Of a stretch of DNA of 19,104 nt, positions 8,123 through 17,577 are shown piece after piece (position 1 is the stretch's first letter; the number at the start of each line of letters is the position of its first letter). The translations under genes and the position numbers were made by a program. The notes beneath the pieces were generated by a model. That model ran no database searches and was not told where the DNA came from. It saw nothing but the letters and a program-made list of their open reading frames with translations. This DNA comes from an uncultured Clostridia bacterium (GTDB taxonomy: Bacteria; Bacillota; Clostridia; Christensenellales; Borkfalkiaceae), in NCBI GenBank assembly GCA_947589335.1, contig CANPZH010000010.1, forward strand, positions 1-19,104, written 5' to 3'.

Positions 8123-8188
8123 GTTGCTTTCTCCTTATATCGAAAATGTTTTTCTACCTTGATCTATGATCGCGGACGGATGAAGGCG

Positions 8189-9994
8189 TTACGCCCCCTC
8201 TCCCTCCGTTTCTTCCTGTACCGAACGGGTGAAGGTGTACGTTTCCCCTCCCTCCGTCTCTTCCACCGTGATCGTATCGCCGAAGGTGATGCGGCAGATC
8301 CCGCCGTGCCACCAGAAGAGCAGCCCCTCGGGATAGGAGTAGACCGTGACCGAAACCTCCGTGGGGATCTCGCTCGCGTCGTCCGTCAGCCGTTCGGAGA
8401 TGCGGACAACGCCGTTTTTCAAGATCGTGATCGTGTACTTCTTATCCTCCGTCGCAAAGACACTGTCTCTGTAGCCGTCCGGAATGACGTACTGTTCTTT
8501 GCTGCCGATCGTGACCTTGCCGTGCTCGTCTGCCGAGGCGACGATCCCGAGCCCCTCCTCGAGGGTGACGGAAGCGTCGATGCCCTCGGTATAGAGGTTG
8601 CCCGTCACGAGGCCGACGTCATACAGGTGCGGCGGTTCGCCGAACTGGCCCGTATCGGGGTTGTATACCCCTCTCGGGATGTACACGTCCATGCCGATGT
8701 GAAGGGTCCCCTGCACGGTGACGTCCTTCATCACGGCGCCGTCTTCGACCGAACCTGCGAACGCGCCGAAGAGGGAGCCGACTTCGACGGACGCCTCCTC
8801 GAGCCGATAGGTGAGCCCGGTGAAGCGGACATTGTCGAAGACGCAACCGTCTGCGATCGTCCCGAACAGACCGCCGCGGGTGTTGGACGAATCCGTCTGG
8901 CGGACGGTGACGTTCTTAATCGCATGGCCGTTCCCGCGGATGGAGCCCATAAAGCGCCCCGTCGAGAACGCCTGCGGCCAGGCGGGCGCCTCGCCGTCCG
9001 TGCCCGCCGCGAAGTCGATATCGGCCGTGAGCTCGAAGTTATGGTTGAGCGCCGCATTGGCGACGAGCTGTTCCGCTTTGCCGATACGGTACCAGAGCCC
9101 GTCGTCCCATTCGGCGTAGTATGCGGAGTAGCCGTTCTCGGAGGTCGCCGTCACGGGATCCCAAGTTCCCTTGTTCTCCAGAACCTCAACGGGCTGAGAC
9201 TCCATTGCGGAGTCGGTATAGGCGCGCAGGAAAGTCTTCTCGCGGGAGACGTCGATGCTGAGCTTGCCGTAGTCGAGCGCGCCCGTCTCCGTGTTCCATG
9301 CGGGGATGGCAAGGGTGCGGTTTTCCTCCGCGTCCGCCTGCGTAGGGTCGAATTTATAGTCGGCGAAGACTTCCCAGCCCGTCTCCGTCTCGCCGTAGAG
9401 TTGGTAGGAGTAGAAGGGCACCCATGCCGCATAGAGCGTGAGCGCGACCTCCCCTTCCTTGTATTCATAGTCGAAGTCCGCGCCGCCGAAGACGGAGGTA
9501 TCGAAGTCCCACGGATCGGCATAGGTGTATCCGAAGGACTTGCCGTGGACGGACGCCGCCTCAAAGTCGATGACGATGTTCCCGCGGTCCTCATCCACTT
9601 CGAGCGGAATGGGCTGCTGATATTCGTCGAGCACCCTACAGCCGTCTTCGTCGAGGACATAGTTCTCGTCGTCCGTGCGGTAGTTGCGCACCTGATACCA
9701 GCCCGCCAAAAAGTAACCGACTCTCGAGATGTTCACGGGGTTTTCGGTGCGGCGGGGATCGTCGGGACGGACGAGCTTCACGCCCTTCTGCACGTCGCTG
9801 AGACGGTAGGTATCGACAATGCGCACGTTCTCGTTCTCGAGCGCCTTGCCGCCGTTCAGGTCGAAGCAGACGGAAACGGTGTAGCCCTGCTCCGCGAGAT
9901 CGGGATAAGGGCTCTCTTCGGCGCACGCGCCGAGGACGAGCGTCCCCGCGCATGCCGCCGCCAATGCAATGATGATCTTCGTTTTCTTTTCCAT
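8189..9994 (-). CDS. Surface lipoprotein with Listeria-Bacteroides-type repeat and GLUG-like beta-helix region
   Basis: This 601-residue extracellular lipoprotein has no assignable function. I chose the ATG at 9994 because it yields a signal peptide with lipobox LGAC (Cys24). An in-frame upstream start at 10087 would add 31 Arg/Lys-rich residues inside the protease gene. Residues 38-100 match the Listeria-Bacteroides repeat type (VSVCFDLNGGKALENE through GYFLAGWY), and a partial second unit ends near LTLYAAW (186-191). Residues about 300-430 have the alternating turns of a GLUG-like right-handed helix: WYRIGKAEQL, ELTADIDF, FMGSIRGNGHAIKNV, GGLFGTIADGCVFDNV and GSLFGAFAGSV. No catalytic motif is seen. 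It starts 19 bp after the protease stop with no clear Shine-Dalgarno, so it may rely on coupling to the protease. A scaffold, ligand-binding or adhesion role is inference. Confidence 0.88.
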   Translation of the reverse strand: MEKKTKIIIALAAACAGTLVLGACAEESPYPDLAEQGYTVSVCFDLNGGKALENENVRIVDTYRLSDVQKGVKLVRPDDPRRTENPVNISRVGYFLAGWYQVRNYRTDDENYVLDEDGCRVLDEYQQPIPLEVDEDRGNIVIDFEAASVHGKSFGYTYADPWDFDTSVFGGADFDYEYKEGEVALTLYAAWVPFYSYQLYGETETGWEVFADYKFDPTQADAEENRTLAIPAWNTETGALDYGKLSIDVSREKTFLRAYTDSAMESQPVEVLENKGTWDPVTATSENGYSAYYAEWDDGLWYRIGKAEQLVANAALNHNFELTADIDFAAGTDGEAPAWPQAFSTGRFMGSIRGNGHAIKNVTVRQTDSSNTRGGLFGTIADGCVFDNVRFTGLTYRLEEASVEVGSLFGAFAGSVEDGAVMKDVTVQGTLHIGMDVYIPRGVYNPDTGQFGEPPHLYDVGLVTGNLYTEGIDASVTLEEGLGIVASADEHGKVTIGSKEQYVIPDGYRDSVFATEDKKYTITILKNGVVRISERLTDDASEIPTEVSVTVYSYPEGLLFWWHGGICRITFGDTITVEETEGGETYTFTRSVQEETEGEGA

Positions 9995-10013
9995 ATAAAT
10001 TCGCGTTCGCGGA

Positions 10014-13000
10014 TTACCGCTCGTCCTCTTCCGGCGTCTCTTCCGTCGTATCTTCGGCGTTCTCTTCCGAGGTCGCTCCGGCGTCATTCTCTGCCGCTTC
10101 GGTCTCTTCCGCGCCGTCCTCTTCCGCTTCGGGCTCTCCGTGCTTCTTTTTCAGCACGAGGATGAGGACCACGGCTCCCGCGATGAGCAGAACTCCCGCC
10201 GGGATGGAGATCCCGAGCGCGACCGCGAGCACGGGGAATTCGTCATCCGTTTCTCCCGGTTGTTCTTCGGCGGGCGTATCGCTTCCCCGCTTGAGGAATT
10301 CGATCGCGCTCTCCGCCGCCTCGAGAATGCCGATCTCGTCGTTCAAAAGATATTTCTGATCCTCGGTGAGCGCGTTGTAGAGCGCGCGCAACTCGGTGAC
10401 TTCGCCCTCCCATTCGAGGGTGACGTCTACGGGAGCGGGCAGTGCGCGGATGCGGTTTGCGATCTCCACCGTGCGGTCCTCCATCTCGAGCGCGCCTTCC
10501 AGTGCGGCGTCGAAATAGCGGAAGTACAGCCAGTTCTCATAGCCGTTGCCGTTCATCGGGCGGACCATGACGAGCGTCTTCGCGTCGTGGGCCTCGATCC
10601 CTTCCTCGGTGCCGATCTCCGCCACGAAGTTCGCGCCGTAGAGCACCGTCGTGGCGTCGGCGTTCCATTGGTCGAATGTGACGATGCCGAGCCCGGCGCC
10701 GCCTCTTGTCGTGCCGATCATGCGGAGGTAGACGCCCGAAGAGCTCTCCTCCACAGAGGTATCGTACTGTTCCTCGAGAATGGGAACTTCGAGGCTCCTG
10801 AACACGACGACTCCGAGGCTGTTGCAGCCGTAGAATGCCTTGTCGCCGATCGCCTTGATCTCACGGGCGAGGGTGACGACCGCAAGACCGGTACTGCGGA
10901 ATGCCTCCGCGCCGATCCGGACCGTCCCGTCCTCGACGGTGTAGGTGATCCCCGTCTTCCCGAGCGGGTAGCAGATCAGTTCGAGCCCGCCGTTGGGCGC
11001 CGTGCGGTACAGAACGCCGCCGATGACCTTGATCCCGTCCGTGCCGACCTCGAAGGTATCCGTGCCGCCGCGCTCGAAGACGAGCTCTTTGCAATCCGCG
11101 AAGGGATTCTCGCCGATCTTTTCGAGCAGGTCGCCGAAGGTGACATCCGTGACTGCGGAGGAGCGGAAGGCAAAGCTGCCGACTTCGACTGCCGCCGTAA
11201 GATCCGCCTCCGTGAGCGCGGTCCCTGCGAATGCGCTGTCGCCGATGACCGAGATCTCGCCGAGGTTGACGGAGGTGAGCGCGGTGCAGCCCGCAAAGGC
11301 GTTCGCCCCGACCTCTGCGCCCGCCGCCACTTCCGCGGAGGCGAGTGCGATACAGTCGTTGAAGGCGTCGCTGCCGATGACCGTGATATTGCGGAGGTCG
11401 ATGTCGGAGAGCAGCTCGCAATATGCGAATGCAGCGTCTCCGATCGCCTCGATGCCTGCGCCGAGCACGACCGACTCGAGCAGCCTCGAATTCGCAAACG
11501 CGCCTTCGCCGACTGCGGGAACGGGGTTGCCCGCTTCGTCCGCCGAGTCCGCCGCGGAGGTCAGATCGACGTGCGTGAGCCCGGGCGCACGGTAGAGGAG
11601 GGTGGTGTAGAGGATCTCGCCCTGCGCCTCATTGACGTAATAGCGGTAGGAAGGCAGGGTGGAGAACGCATAGGCGCCGACCGATTTTGCCCTGCTCAGG
11701 TCGATCTCGGTGACGGTGGCTGCGCCCATGAAGGCGCCATCGCCGATGACTGCGCCGTCGCCGATCTCGATGACGGAAAGTCCGCCCGTCCCCTCCTCTC
11801 CGTCGATGCCGAGCCCGGCGCCGCGGAAGGCGGAGTCCGCAATGACCGCGTTCTCGCCGATGCTCAGCTCGGAGATCGAGGAGTTGTATGTGATGTCGTA
11901 AACTTGGAAGACCATGCCCTGGATCGTCTCGGGAAGGCGCGCCGCGATCCCGGAAAGGGCGGAGAATGCGCCCATGCCGATGACGGCGTCATTGCCGATC
12001 GTGACGGACGAGAGCGCGCGGTCGCCGTAGAAAGCTCCCTCGCCGGCCGTCACGCCGTCTCCGAGATCCACCGATCTGAGGGTGTTGATGCTTCCGAAGG
12101 AATATGCGCCGGCCTGCGTCCCGTCGGGCAAAGTGACCGCCGTGAGCGCCGTGCCGAAGAAGGCGTAATCGCCGATCGTGATGTCTTCCGAAAGCTCGGG
12201 CAGACGGGTGATCGCGGTCAGGGCAAATGCCTCCGTGCCGATCCCGGTCAGCTTGCCGAGGGAGACGTTTGCGAGCGACTCGCAGCCCGAGAAGGCGTAG
12301 TCCCCCACCGACGTGACGCTCTTCAGGGTCGCCGATCTAAGACCCGTTGCCGAGGAGAAGGCGCCCGTGCCGATCTCCGTCACCGTGTTGTTCTGATAGG
12401 TCACCGCCTCGGGCACGACGAGAACGACCCGTTTGCCCGTTGCGTCGAGCAGCGCCTGTCCGTTCTGGTCCGAGATGAAGTTCGGGTTGCCGGAAGCCGT
12501 GAGCCTGCCGATCGCCGTCCCGCGGAGAGCGTCCTGGCCGATGACCTCGACCGCAGGCCCGATCTCGAGCGAAGCAAGTTTCGTGCAGCCGTCGAAGAGT
12601 CCCGCCGGAATGACGCTGGCGTTGATCTTCATCGACGTGAGCCCCGAGCAGTTCTGGAAGGCGCCCGCGCCGACTTTGACGGAGGCCGCCTTGATCTCAA
12701 AGCGCGTGAGATGGCTGTTGTTCGCAAAGGCATATGCGCCGATGGACTGCGCCGTCTCGGGGAAGGTGATCGAGGTGAGGTAGTTCCCGCCCGCGCCCTC
12801 TTCGCTCGCGAAGGCGTAATTGCCGACCGCGATGATCGAATCCAGCGGGAAGCGCATCAGGTTGCCGCAGCCGTAGAAGGCGTACTCGTTGATGAACTGC
12901 AGATGGTTCACGCCGTTGCGGAACTCGATTGTCTGCAGTGCCGAGCAGCCGTAGAACGCGCCGACCTGGATCTTGGTCAGGGTCGTGGGCAGGGTGATCT

Positions 13001-16000
13001 TCGTGAGCGCCGTCAGGTTCGCGAACGCATACGGCCCGATCACTTCGATCCCCTCGGGAAGGATGACTTCTTTGATGGTATCGTCGCCGATGAAGGTCGG
13101 CTTGGTCGCCAAAGGATCCTCTTCGCTGATGACGTCGCCCGCGTCGAGGTCCTTGGGGATATAGCGGTAGTTGGAGAAAGCGTACTGGGAGATCTCCGTC
13201 GAACCGAAGCTGTCGGGGACGACGACAGTGCCGCCGAGGCCCGAATAGGTCGCAAGATAGGGACCGTTCGTCGTGTACGCCTCTTTGACGGTGACCGCGA
13301 CCGTCTGGGAATACACGGTCGGCCTGTATGCGCCGAGGCTGCCGTCCTCGTTCTCGTATGCGGGATCCCACATGAGCACGCTGACCGTCACCGTGGTGTT
13401 ACGCTCGGAATTGTAGTGTTCGATGATGTTGCCGTCGGCGTCCAGCCGCACGTTGAGCGCCGTGATCCTGCCGTTTTCGTCGACGTCGGCAACGCTCGGG
13501 TTCCCGCTCGAGAACTCGACTTTGTACATGCCGGGCTCGAAGTAGTTCTCCAGTTCATAGAGGAGGGTGACCGATTCGGACGGGAACATCTTCAGCGTGC
13601 GGGAATTGCCCGCGAAGAGGATCTGCTGTCCCTCCGCCGTCGCCTTTAGGTCGCGCTCGTCGGTAGACATGCGGTAGAAGACCTTGTTGACGGTGTAGCC
13701 CGTGAGGCGGAAGGACTCCGCGACGGGCGGATCGAAGTATTCATACCCCTCGTCGTTCTCGCCGAGGACGTGCACGGTGAGGTAGGCGGGCTGCGTCTTG
13801 CTGCCGGGATGGTTGCTCTCGGCGATAACGGTCGCCGTGCCTGCGGAGACGCCGATCACCTTGCCGTTGACGATGCGGATGATCCCCTCCCCGCCGCGCT
13901 GGACGGAGTAGTTGAGGGATTCCCGCCAGACGGTATCCTGCGTGGGCAGGATGTTGGGCTTGAGCTCGTAGGTCTGGTTGACGCTGATCGTGACGCCGTC
14001 TCCGCCCTCGCCGTTCTCGTCTGCGACCATCTCGGGGAATTCGATCGCCTTGATGTCGTCGGGAATGGTGAGCTCGAAGGTGGAGATGTTCTGCGCGTAG
14101 TCATACGCCTGGATGATGAAGCTGTTCCCGTTGTGCGATTTCTTGAGATCGTCGAGGTAGTCGGTCAGTTCGATCTGCACGGTGCTCGTCGAATTGCGCG
14201 CGCCCATGACGGGGATGATATACTGCTGGAAGGGCTGGAGCCCGTAGGAACCGTTCTCTTCGAAGACGTACCCGGGCATGATCCCCTCCACATAGTGGTT
14301 ATCGAAGATGTCGACGTTCGCGAAGAGACGGTTCTTCTTCGCGTCGCTGTCGTATTCGAAGGTATAGGTGACGCCCGTGACGACGGGAGCCGTGAAGTCG
14401 GTGTAGAACGGGATCTCGAAGGTGTTTTTGAGGTTGGTGGAGAGCCCGCCGTCTTCGCCGTAATCGAGGTAGCCCGTTACCTTTAATATATATTTGGTGT
14501 TGTTCTTGAGGTCATGTTCGCGGACATAGAACTCCACGTCGAGCGCGGAGGGATAGATCGCCGCGCCGCCGTTGTGCGCCTTGTACTGGTTCCACTCCGT
14601 TCTCTCCCAGATGACCTCCCCCGTCGTCGTATCCGTAATGGTCGTGACGACCCGCTTTGCGCCGCGGAGAAGTCCGAGGTTGATCGAGTTGATGTTGTTC
14701 ACGCCCCCGTTTTCGCCCTCCTGGTTGGTGAGCGCGATGCGGTCTCTGTCCGCCGAGATCTTGTTCGTCGACGAGGGATCCTGCTGGAACATGTAGGCGC
14801 CGAGGTAGGCGATATAGTCCTGATACGTCCCGCCGATGGGTCTCGTCGCATAGGCGTCCGGGAGGACCTTTTCGTCGATGTCCTTGGAGTCGTCGAGCTC
14901 GTCGCGGTTGGTCTCGAAGTAGTCGATATCGAAGAGAGGCGCCTGCGTCCAGTCGCCGTAGAAGGCGAGGTAGGGAATGTTCAGGTCGATCGTCTCTCCG
15001 TCGTGGGAGAGGGTGACGTAGCCCTCGACGTACATGCCGTTGGCGAAATTCGCGTCGAGATAGTCTTTGTCCTGTCCGCTGAGGGAGATCGTGACCGTCA
15101 CGACCGCCGTCTGCTTGCCGTCGACATAGACCTTGTTGCCGTCGCTCGAACCGTTCTGCACGCTCGCGACGAGGACCTCCGCGCCGCCGAGGATATACCC
15201 CTTCTCGGTGACCGTCCTGTCGCCGCGCGCCGTGAGCGTCGCGCTCACGCCCTCGGTCATGACGATCGCGTCCACGTCATAGGAGAGCCTGTCGCCCGTG
15301 AGGTTGACAATGTTGAATTTGAGAGAATAAAGTCCGGTCTTTTGGGGGTCGTCGCCCACTTCGATCTTCGCCTTGTCGATGACCTGCTCGGGGTCCTCTC
15401 TGTCGTACCCCTCGAGATAGGCCTTTGAACTCGTCGCCTTGGCGAGATTTGCGAGCCCTGCCCCCTGTTTCCGCACGGAGAAGGGCAGCCCGTTCGTGTT
15501 GTAGGCGATGTCCGCCGTGGACATCATGAGCTGGTTGACGATCGCGGTGATCCGCTGTCTCGTCGCATTGTCGTTCCCGGTGAGGGAGAAGGTGTCTTTG
15601 ACGTACTGGCGGACGAGCGCCGTGACGCCCGCCTGGTTGGGGCATGCCATCGACGTGCCGGACAAACGGTCGTAGCTGTTCCCGGGGACCGCGGAATAGA
15701 TGTCGCCGCCGTGCGCCGTGATCTCGGGCTTGATGCCGAGGTCGGGCGTGGGACCCCACGAGGAGAAGTTGGACATGAACGGCCCCGCTTCCTGTTCGCG
15801 GCTGACCGAGATCTTCCTCTGCTCCGCCGGTGCGGAGATGAGCATCATGCCGTCGTCGAGCGAGACGGAGCAGACCGCGAAGTCGCGGACTTCGCCGATC
15901 GTCATCGAGATGTCGCCCGAGACGTTGTTGTAGATGATACAGCCCGCCGCGCCGTGGTTTTTGGCGATGCGCGCCTTCTCTTCGAAGTTGGTCTGCCCTC

Positions 16001-17519
16001 TCTTGACGAGCGCGATCTTGCCCGCGAGCGCATCCGAGCCGGGATAGGAGGCGTAGTCCGCCTCTCTTCCGACGCCGGGAATGACGACGTATTCGTATTC
16101 GAACACCTCGCGGCTGTTCGGCTTGTCTTTGAGCAGGAGCTCGACGAAGTCGAGGGGCTCCGACGCACGGTCGGACGCCTCGGTGTAGTAGATGATCGTG
16201 CCGTTGAAGAGCAGGTACGGCGTCTTGACGCCGCTAATGGAGGCGACGGAGAGCGCCGCGTCGTACGTCGAGGGAGAGCCGACCGTTGCGGTATCGGGGT
16301 TGGAGGTGAGCCCGAGGTTGCCGTTCTTCTCCGAGCCGAAGGTCGAGTTATAGTCGTTGGAGGCAGCCGCCACAAGGCTGATGCCGCTCTCTTTGACCTT
16401 GGAGTAGATGACCTCGCGGGCGCTGCCGTCGACCTCGCGGCTGAATCCCGCGGAGGAACCGAGGGACATGTTGATGACGTCCACGCCGAGGGTGACGCAG
16501 TCTTCGAGCGCCGCGATGAGCCAGGACTGTCTCGCGCCGTTGGTCGACTCCGAGAAGACCTTCATGACCGCAAGCTGCGCGTTGGGCGCCACGCCGCGGA
16601 TCTCGTCGTCCTGTCCGACCATGATGCCTGCGACGTGCGTGCCGTGCACATTGTTGATTGGACAGACTTCCGCATCCCCGTCCGCATAGTCATAGGCGAA
16701 GGGGACCTTGGGATTGAGATAGACTTCCGCCGCCGTGAGGTCGGGCGAGGTCGTCTTTGCCGCAAGACGGTTCAGCCGTTCGTTGATATAGTCGCTGTCG
16801 ATGACCTCTTCGCCCTCGAAGTTATCGGGATCGAAGGCGGGATGGGTGTAATCGAGACCGGTGTCGAGCACGGCGATGACCGTTCCGCTCCCGCTGTAGG
16901 GGGAATCGGAACTGTCGAAGATCCCCGTCGGATAGACGTTGACTTCGTTCTCCACGACCTGCGTCTCGCAGGCGGCGTACTCTTCGCCGACCATGACGCC
17001 CGCTTCGCCGTCGACGGCGTTGCAGAATTTCTCGAACTGGTCGGCGCGGATGATCGCCTCGAACCCGCCCATCAGCGTGTCGTAGGTGTAGCCGAGCTCA
17101 AACGGAATGCCGGCGTTCTTCAGCTTGTTCTGCAGAAGGCGGTTCTGCTTTTCGATGCGGGAAACGACCGATTTCCCCTCGCTGGAGGAGGCGAAATCGG
17201 CGAGGCTGTCGCTCTCTGCGCCCGATTCGCTGTATGCGTCGAGGACGGTCTCCTCCGCGGTGTAGACGAGGACGGAGATCCTTTGGTCGGGATCGACCGC
17301 GTCGGGAAGACGCTGAACGACGGAAGTGTCGAAATAGCGGCTCAGATCGAATTCGGGATTGGGGATCCTCGTGATGGAAGCCGTCTCGGTGTCGCCTTGG
17401 GAGACCGAGGTACCGTCCGCCGTCCGGAGTTCGGGCAAAACGGCAGAGAGGACCATCGTACCGGAGAGCATGGTGGCAGCGGCGCCGAGCAGTATTTTTT
17501 TGAAAGATTTGAAATTCAT
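10014..17519 (-). CDS. Giant cell-surface subtilisin-like serine protease (S8) with BspA-type leucine-rich repeats
   Basis: This 2501-residue secreted, membrane-anchored endopeptidase has a signal peptide (about 1-26) and an I9-like propeptide (about 80-185). The S8 domain has a complete catalytic set: Asp219 (VLDTGLDYTHP), His292 (HGTHVAG), oxyanion Asn388 (AAASND) and Ser623 (GTSMACP). A PA-type insert lies near 455-570, with KIALVKRGQTNFEEKA at 501-516. An Fn3-like region follows (about 715-880), and then a Big-2-like domain (about 1165-1255, with VIGVSAGTATVIAES). LRR_5/BspA repeats fill about 1430-2245; I count 28 AF-type cores. A helical segment (LTEDQKYLLNDEIGILEAAE) precedes membrane helix 2428-2456, KKK and an acidic tail of about 42 residues. 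There is no LPXTG. GGAGG is 5 nt before the ATG. It is the first gene of the probable operon. Likely role: degrading host or dietary proteins bound by the LRR stalk; the binding target is inference. Confidence 0.95.
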   Translation of the reverse strand: MNFKSFKKILLGAAATMLSGTMVLSAVLPELRTADGTSVSQGDTETASITRIPNPEFDLSRYFDTSVVQRLPDAVDPDQRISVLVYTAEETVLDAYSESGAESDSLADFASSSEGKSVVSRIEKQNRLLQNKLKNAGIPFELGYTYDTLMGGFEAIIRADQFEKFCNAVDGEAGVMVGEEYAACETQVVENEVNVYPTGIFDSSDSPYSGSGTVIAVLDTGLDYTHPAFDPDNFEGEEVIDSDYINERLNRLAAKTTSPDLTAAEVYLNPKVPFAYDYADGDAEVCPINNVHGTHVAGIMVGQDDEIRGVAPNAQLAVMKVFSESTNGARQSWLIAALEDCVTLGVDVINMSLGSSAGFSREVDGSAREVIYSKVKESGISLVAAASNDYNSTFGSEKNGNLGLTSNPDTATVGSPSTYDAALSVASISGVKTPYLLFNGTIIYYTEASDRASEPLDFVELLLKDKPNSREVFEYEYVVIPGVGREADYASYPGSDALAGKIALVKRGQTNFEEKARIAKNHGAAGCIIYNNVSGDISMTIGEVRDFAVCSVSLDDGMMLISAPAEQRKISVSREQEAGPFMSNFSSWGPTPDLGIKPEITAHGGDIYSAVPGNSYDRLSGTSMACPNQAGVTALVRQYVKDTFSLTGNDNATRQRITAIVNQLMMSTADIAYNTNGLPFSVRKQGAGLANLAKATSSKAYLEGYDREDPEQVIDKAKIEVGDDPQKTGLYSLKFNIVNLTGDRLSYDVDAIVMTEGVSATLTARGDRTVTEKGYILGGAEVLVASVQNGSSDGNKVYVDGKQTAVVTVTISLSGQDKDYLDANFANGMYVEGYVTLSHDGETIDLNIPYLAFYGDWTQAPLFDIDYFETNRDELDDSKDIDEKVLPDAYATRPIGGTYQDYIAYLGAYMFQQDPSSTNKISADRDRIALTNQEGENGGVNNINSINLGLLRGAKRVVTTITDTTTGEVIWERTEWNQYKAHNGGAAIYPSALDVEFYVREHDLKNNTKYILKVTGYLDYGEDGGLSTNLKNTFEIPFYTDFTAPVVTGVTYTFEYDSDAKKNRLFANVDIFDNHYVEGIMPGYVFEENGSYGLQPFQQYIIPVMGARNSTSTVQIELTDYLDDLKKSHNGNSFIIQAYDYAQNISTFELTIPDDIKAIEFPEMVADENGEGGDGVTISVNQTYELKPNILPTQDTVWRESLNYSVQRGGEGIIRIVNGKVIGVSAGTATVIAESNHPGSKTQPAYLTVHVLGENDEGYEYFDPPVAESFRLTGYTVNKVFYRMSTDERDLKATAEGQQILFAGNSRTLKMFPSESVTLLYELENYFEPGMYKVEFSSGNPSVADVDENGRITALNVRLDADGNIIEHYNSERNTTVTVSVLMWDPAYENEDGSLGAYRPTVYSQTVAVTVKEAYTTNGPYLATYSGLGGTVVVPDSFGSTEISQYAFSNYRYIPKDLDAGDVISEEDPLATKPTFIGDDTIKEVILPEGIEVIGPYAFANLTALTKITLPTTLTKIQVGAFYGCSALQTIEFRNGVNHLQFINEYAFYGCGNLMRFPLDSIIAVGNYAFASEEGAGGNYLTSITFPETAQSIGAYAFANNSHLTRFEIKAASVKVGAGAFQNCSGLTSMKINASVIPAGLFDGCTKLASLEIGPAVEVIGQDALRGTAIGRLTASGNPNFISDQNGQALLDATGKRVVLVVPEAVTYQNNTVTEIGTGAFSSATGLRSATLKSVTSVGDYAFSGCESLANVSLGKLTGIGTEAFALTAITRLPELSEDITIGDYAFFGTALTAVTLPDGTQAGAYSFGSINTLRSVDLGDGVTAGEGAFYGDRALSSVTIGNDAVIGMGAFSALSGIAARLPETIQGMVFQVYDITYNSSISELSIGENAVIADSAFRGAGLGIDGEEGTGGLSVIEIGDGAVIGDGAFMGAATVTEIDLSRAKSVGAYAFSTLPSYRYYVNEAQGEILYTTLLYRAPGLTHVDLTSAADSADEAGNPVPAVGEGAFANSRLLESVVLGAGIEAIGDAAFAYCELLSDIDLRNITVIGSDAFNDCIALASAEVAAGAEVGANAFAGCTALTSVNLGEISVIGDSAFAGTALTEADLTAAVEVGSFAFRSSAVTDVTFGDLLEKIGENPFADCKELVFERGGTDTFEVGTDGIKVIGGVLYRTAPNGGLELICYPLGKTGITYTVEDGTVRIGAEAFRSTGLAVVTLAREIKAIGDKAFYGCNSLGVVVFRSLEVPILEEQYDTSVEESSSGVYLRMIGTTRGGAGLGIVTFDQWNADATTVLYGANFVAEIGTEEGIEAHDAKTLVMVRPMNGNGYENWLYFRYFDAALEGALEMEDRTVEIANRIRALPAPVDVTLEWEGEVTELRALYNALTEDQKYLLNDEIGILEAAESAIEFLKRGSDTPAEEQPGETDDEFPVLAVALGISIPAGVLLIAGAVVLILVLKKKHGEPEAEEDGAEETEAAENDAGATSEENAEDTTEETPEEDER

Positions 17520-17544
17520 CTTTTCCTCCGCTTTCCTAAGTTTA

Positions 17545-17577
17545 TCATGCGTGATTCTGTACTATTATAACGCATGA
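17545..17577. promoter_or_regulatory. Perfect inverted repeat around the -10 box (candidate operator)
   Basis: TCATGCGT (17545-17552) and its exact reverse complement ACGCATGA (17570-17577) are 17 bp apart. Their centres are 25 bp apart, about 2.4 helical turns. The right arm directly abuts the -10 box and lies in the spacer, and the left arm lies just after the expected transcription start. The arm in the spacer would not be transcribed, so this cannot be an RNA hairpin. That favours a dimeric DNA-binding protein that would block RNA polymerase. Confidence 0.6.

Noticed and set aside
8123..8188. Separate promoter for oppA in the 66-bp gap
   Set aside because: No -35/-10 pair with proper spacing is visible; the only TATA-like run (GATATAAG) overlaps the ribosome binding site, too close to the start. 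Absence of a promoter is not proven.
9995..10087. Longer start for the lipoprotein at 10087
   Set aside because: It would put a 31-residue Arg/Lys-rich stretch before a clear lipoprotein signal peptide and overlap the protease coding end; the ATG at 9994 gives a normal lipobox position.
4448..10165. A 1905-residue open frame on the plus strand across oppB, oppA, the lipoprotein and the protease end
   Set aside because: It is antisense to four well-supported genes, rich in Arg, Asp and Val, with no domain or signal peptide. Such frames arise when TTA, CTA and TCA codons are rare in the real genes of a GC-rich genome. Similar long antisense frames at 404-1714, 10140-13649 and 15711-17570 were rejected for the same reason.
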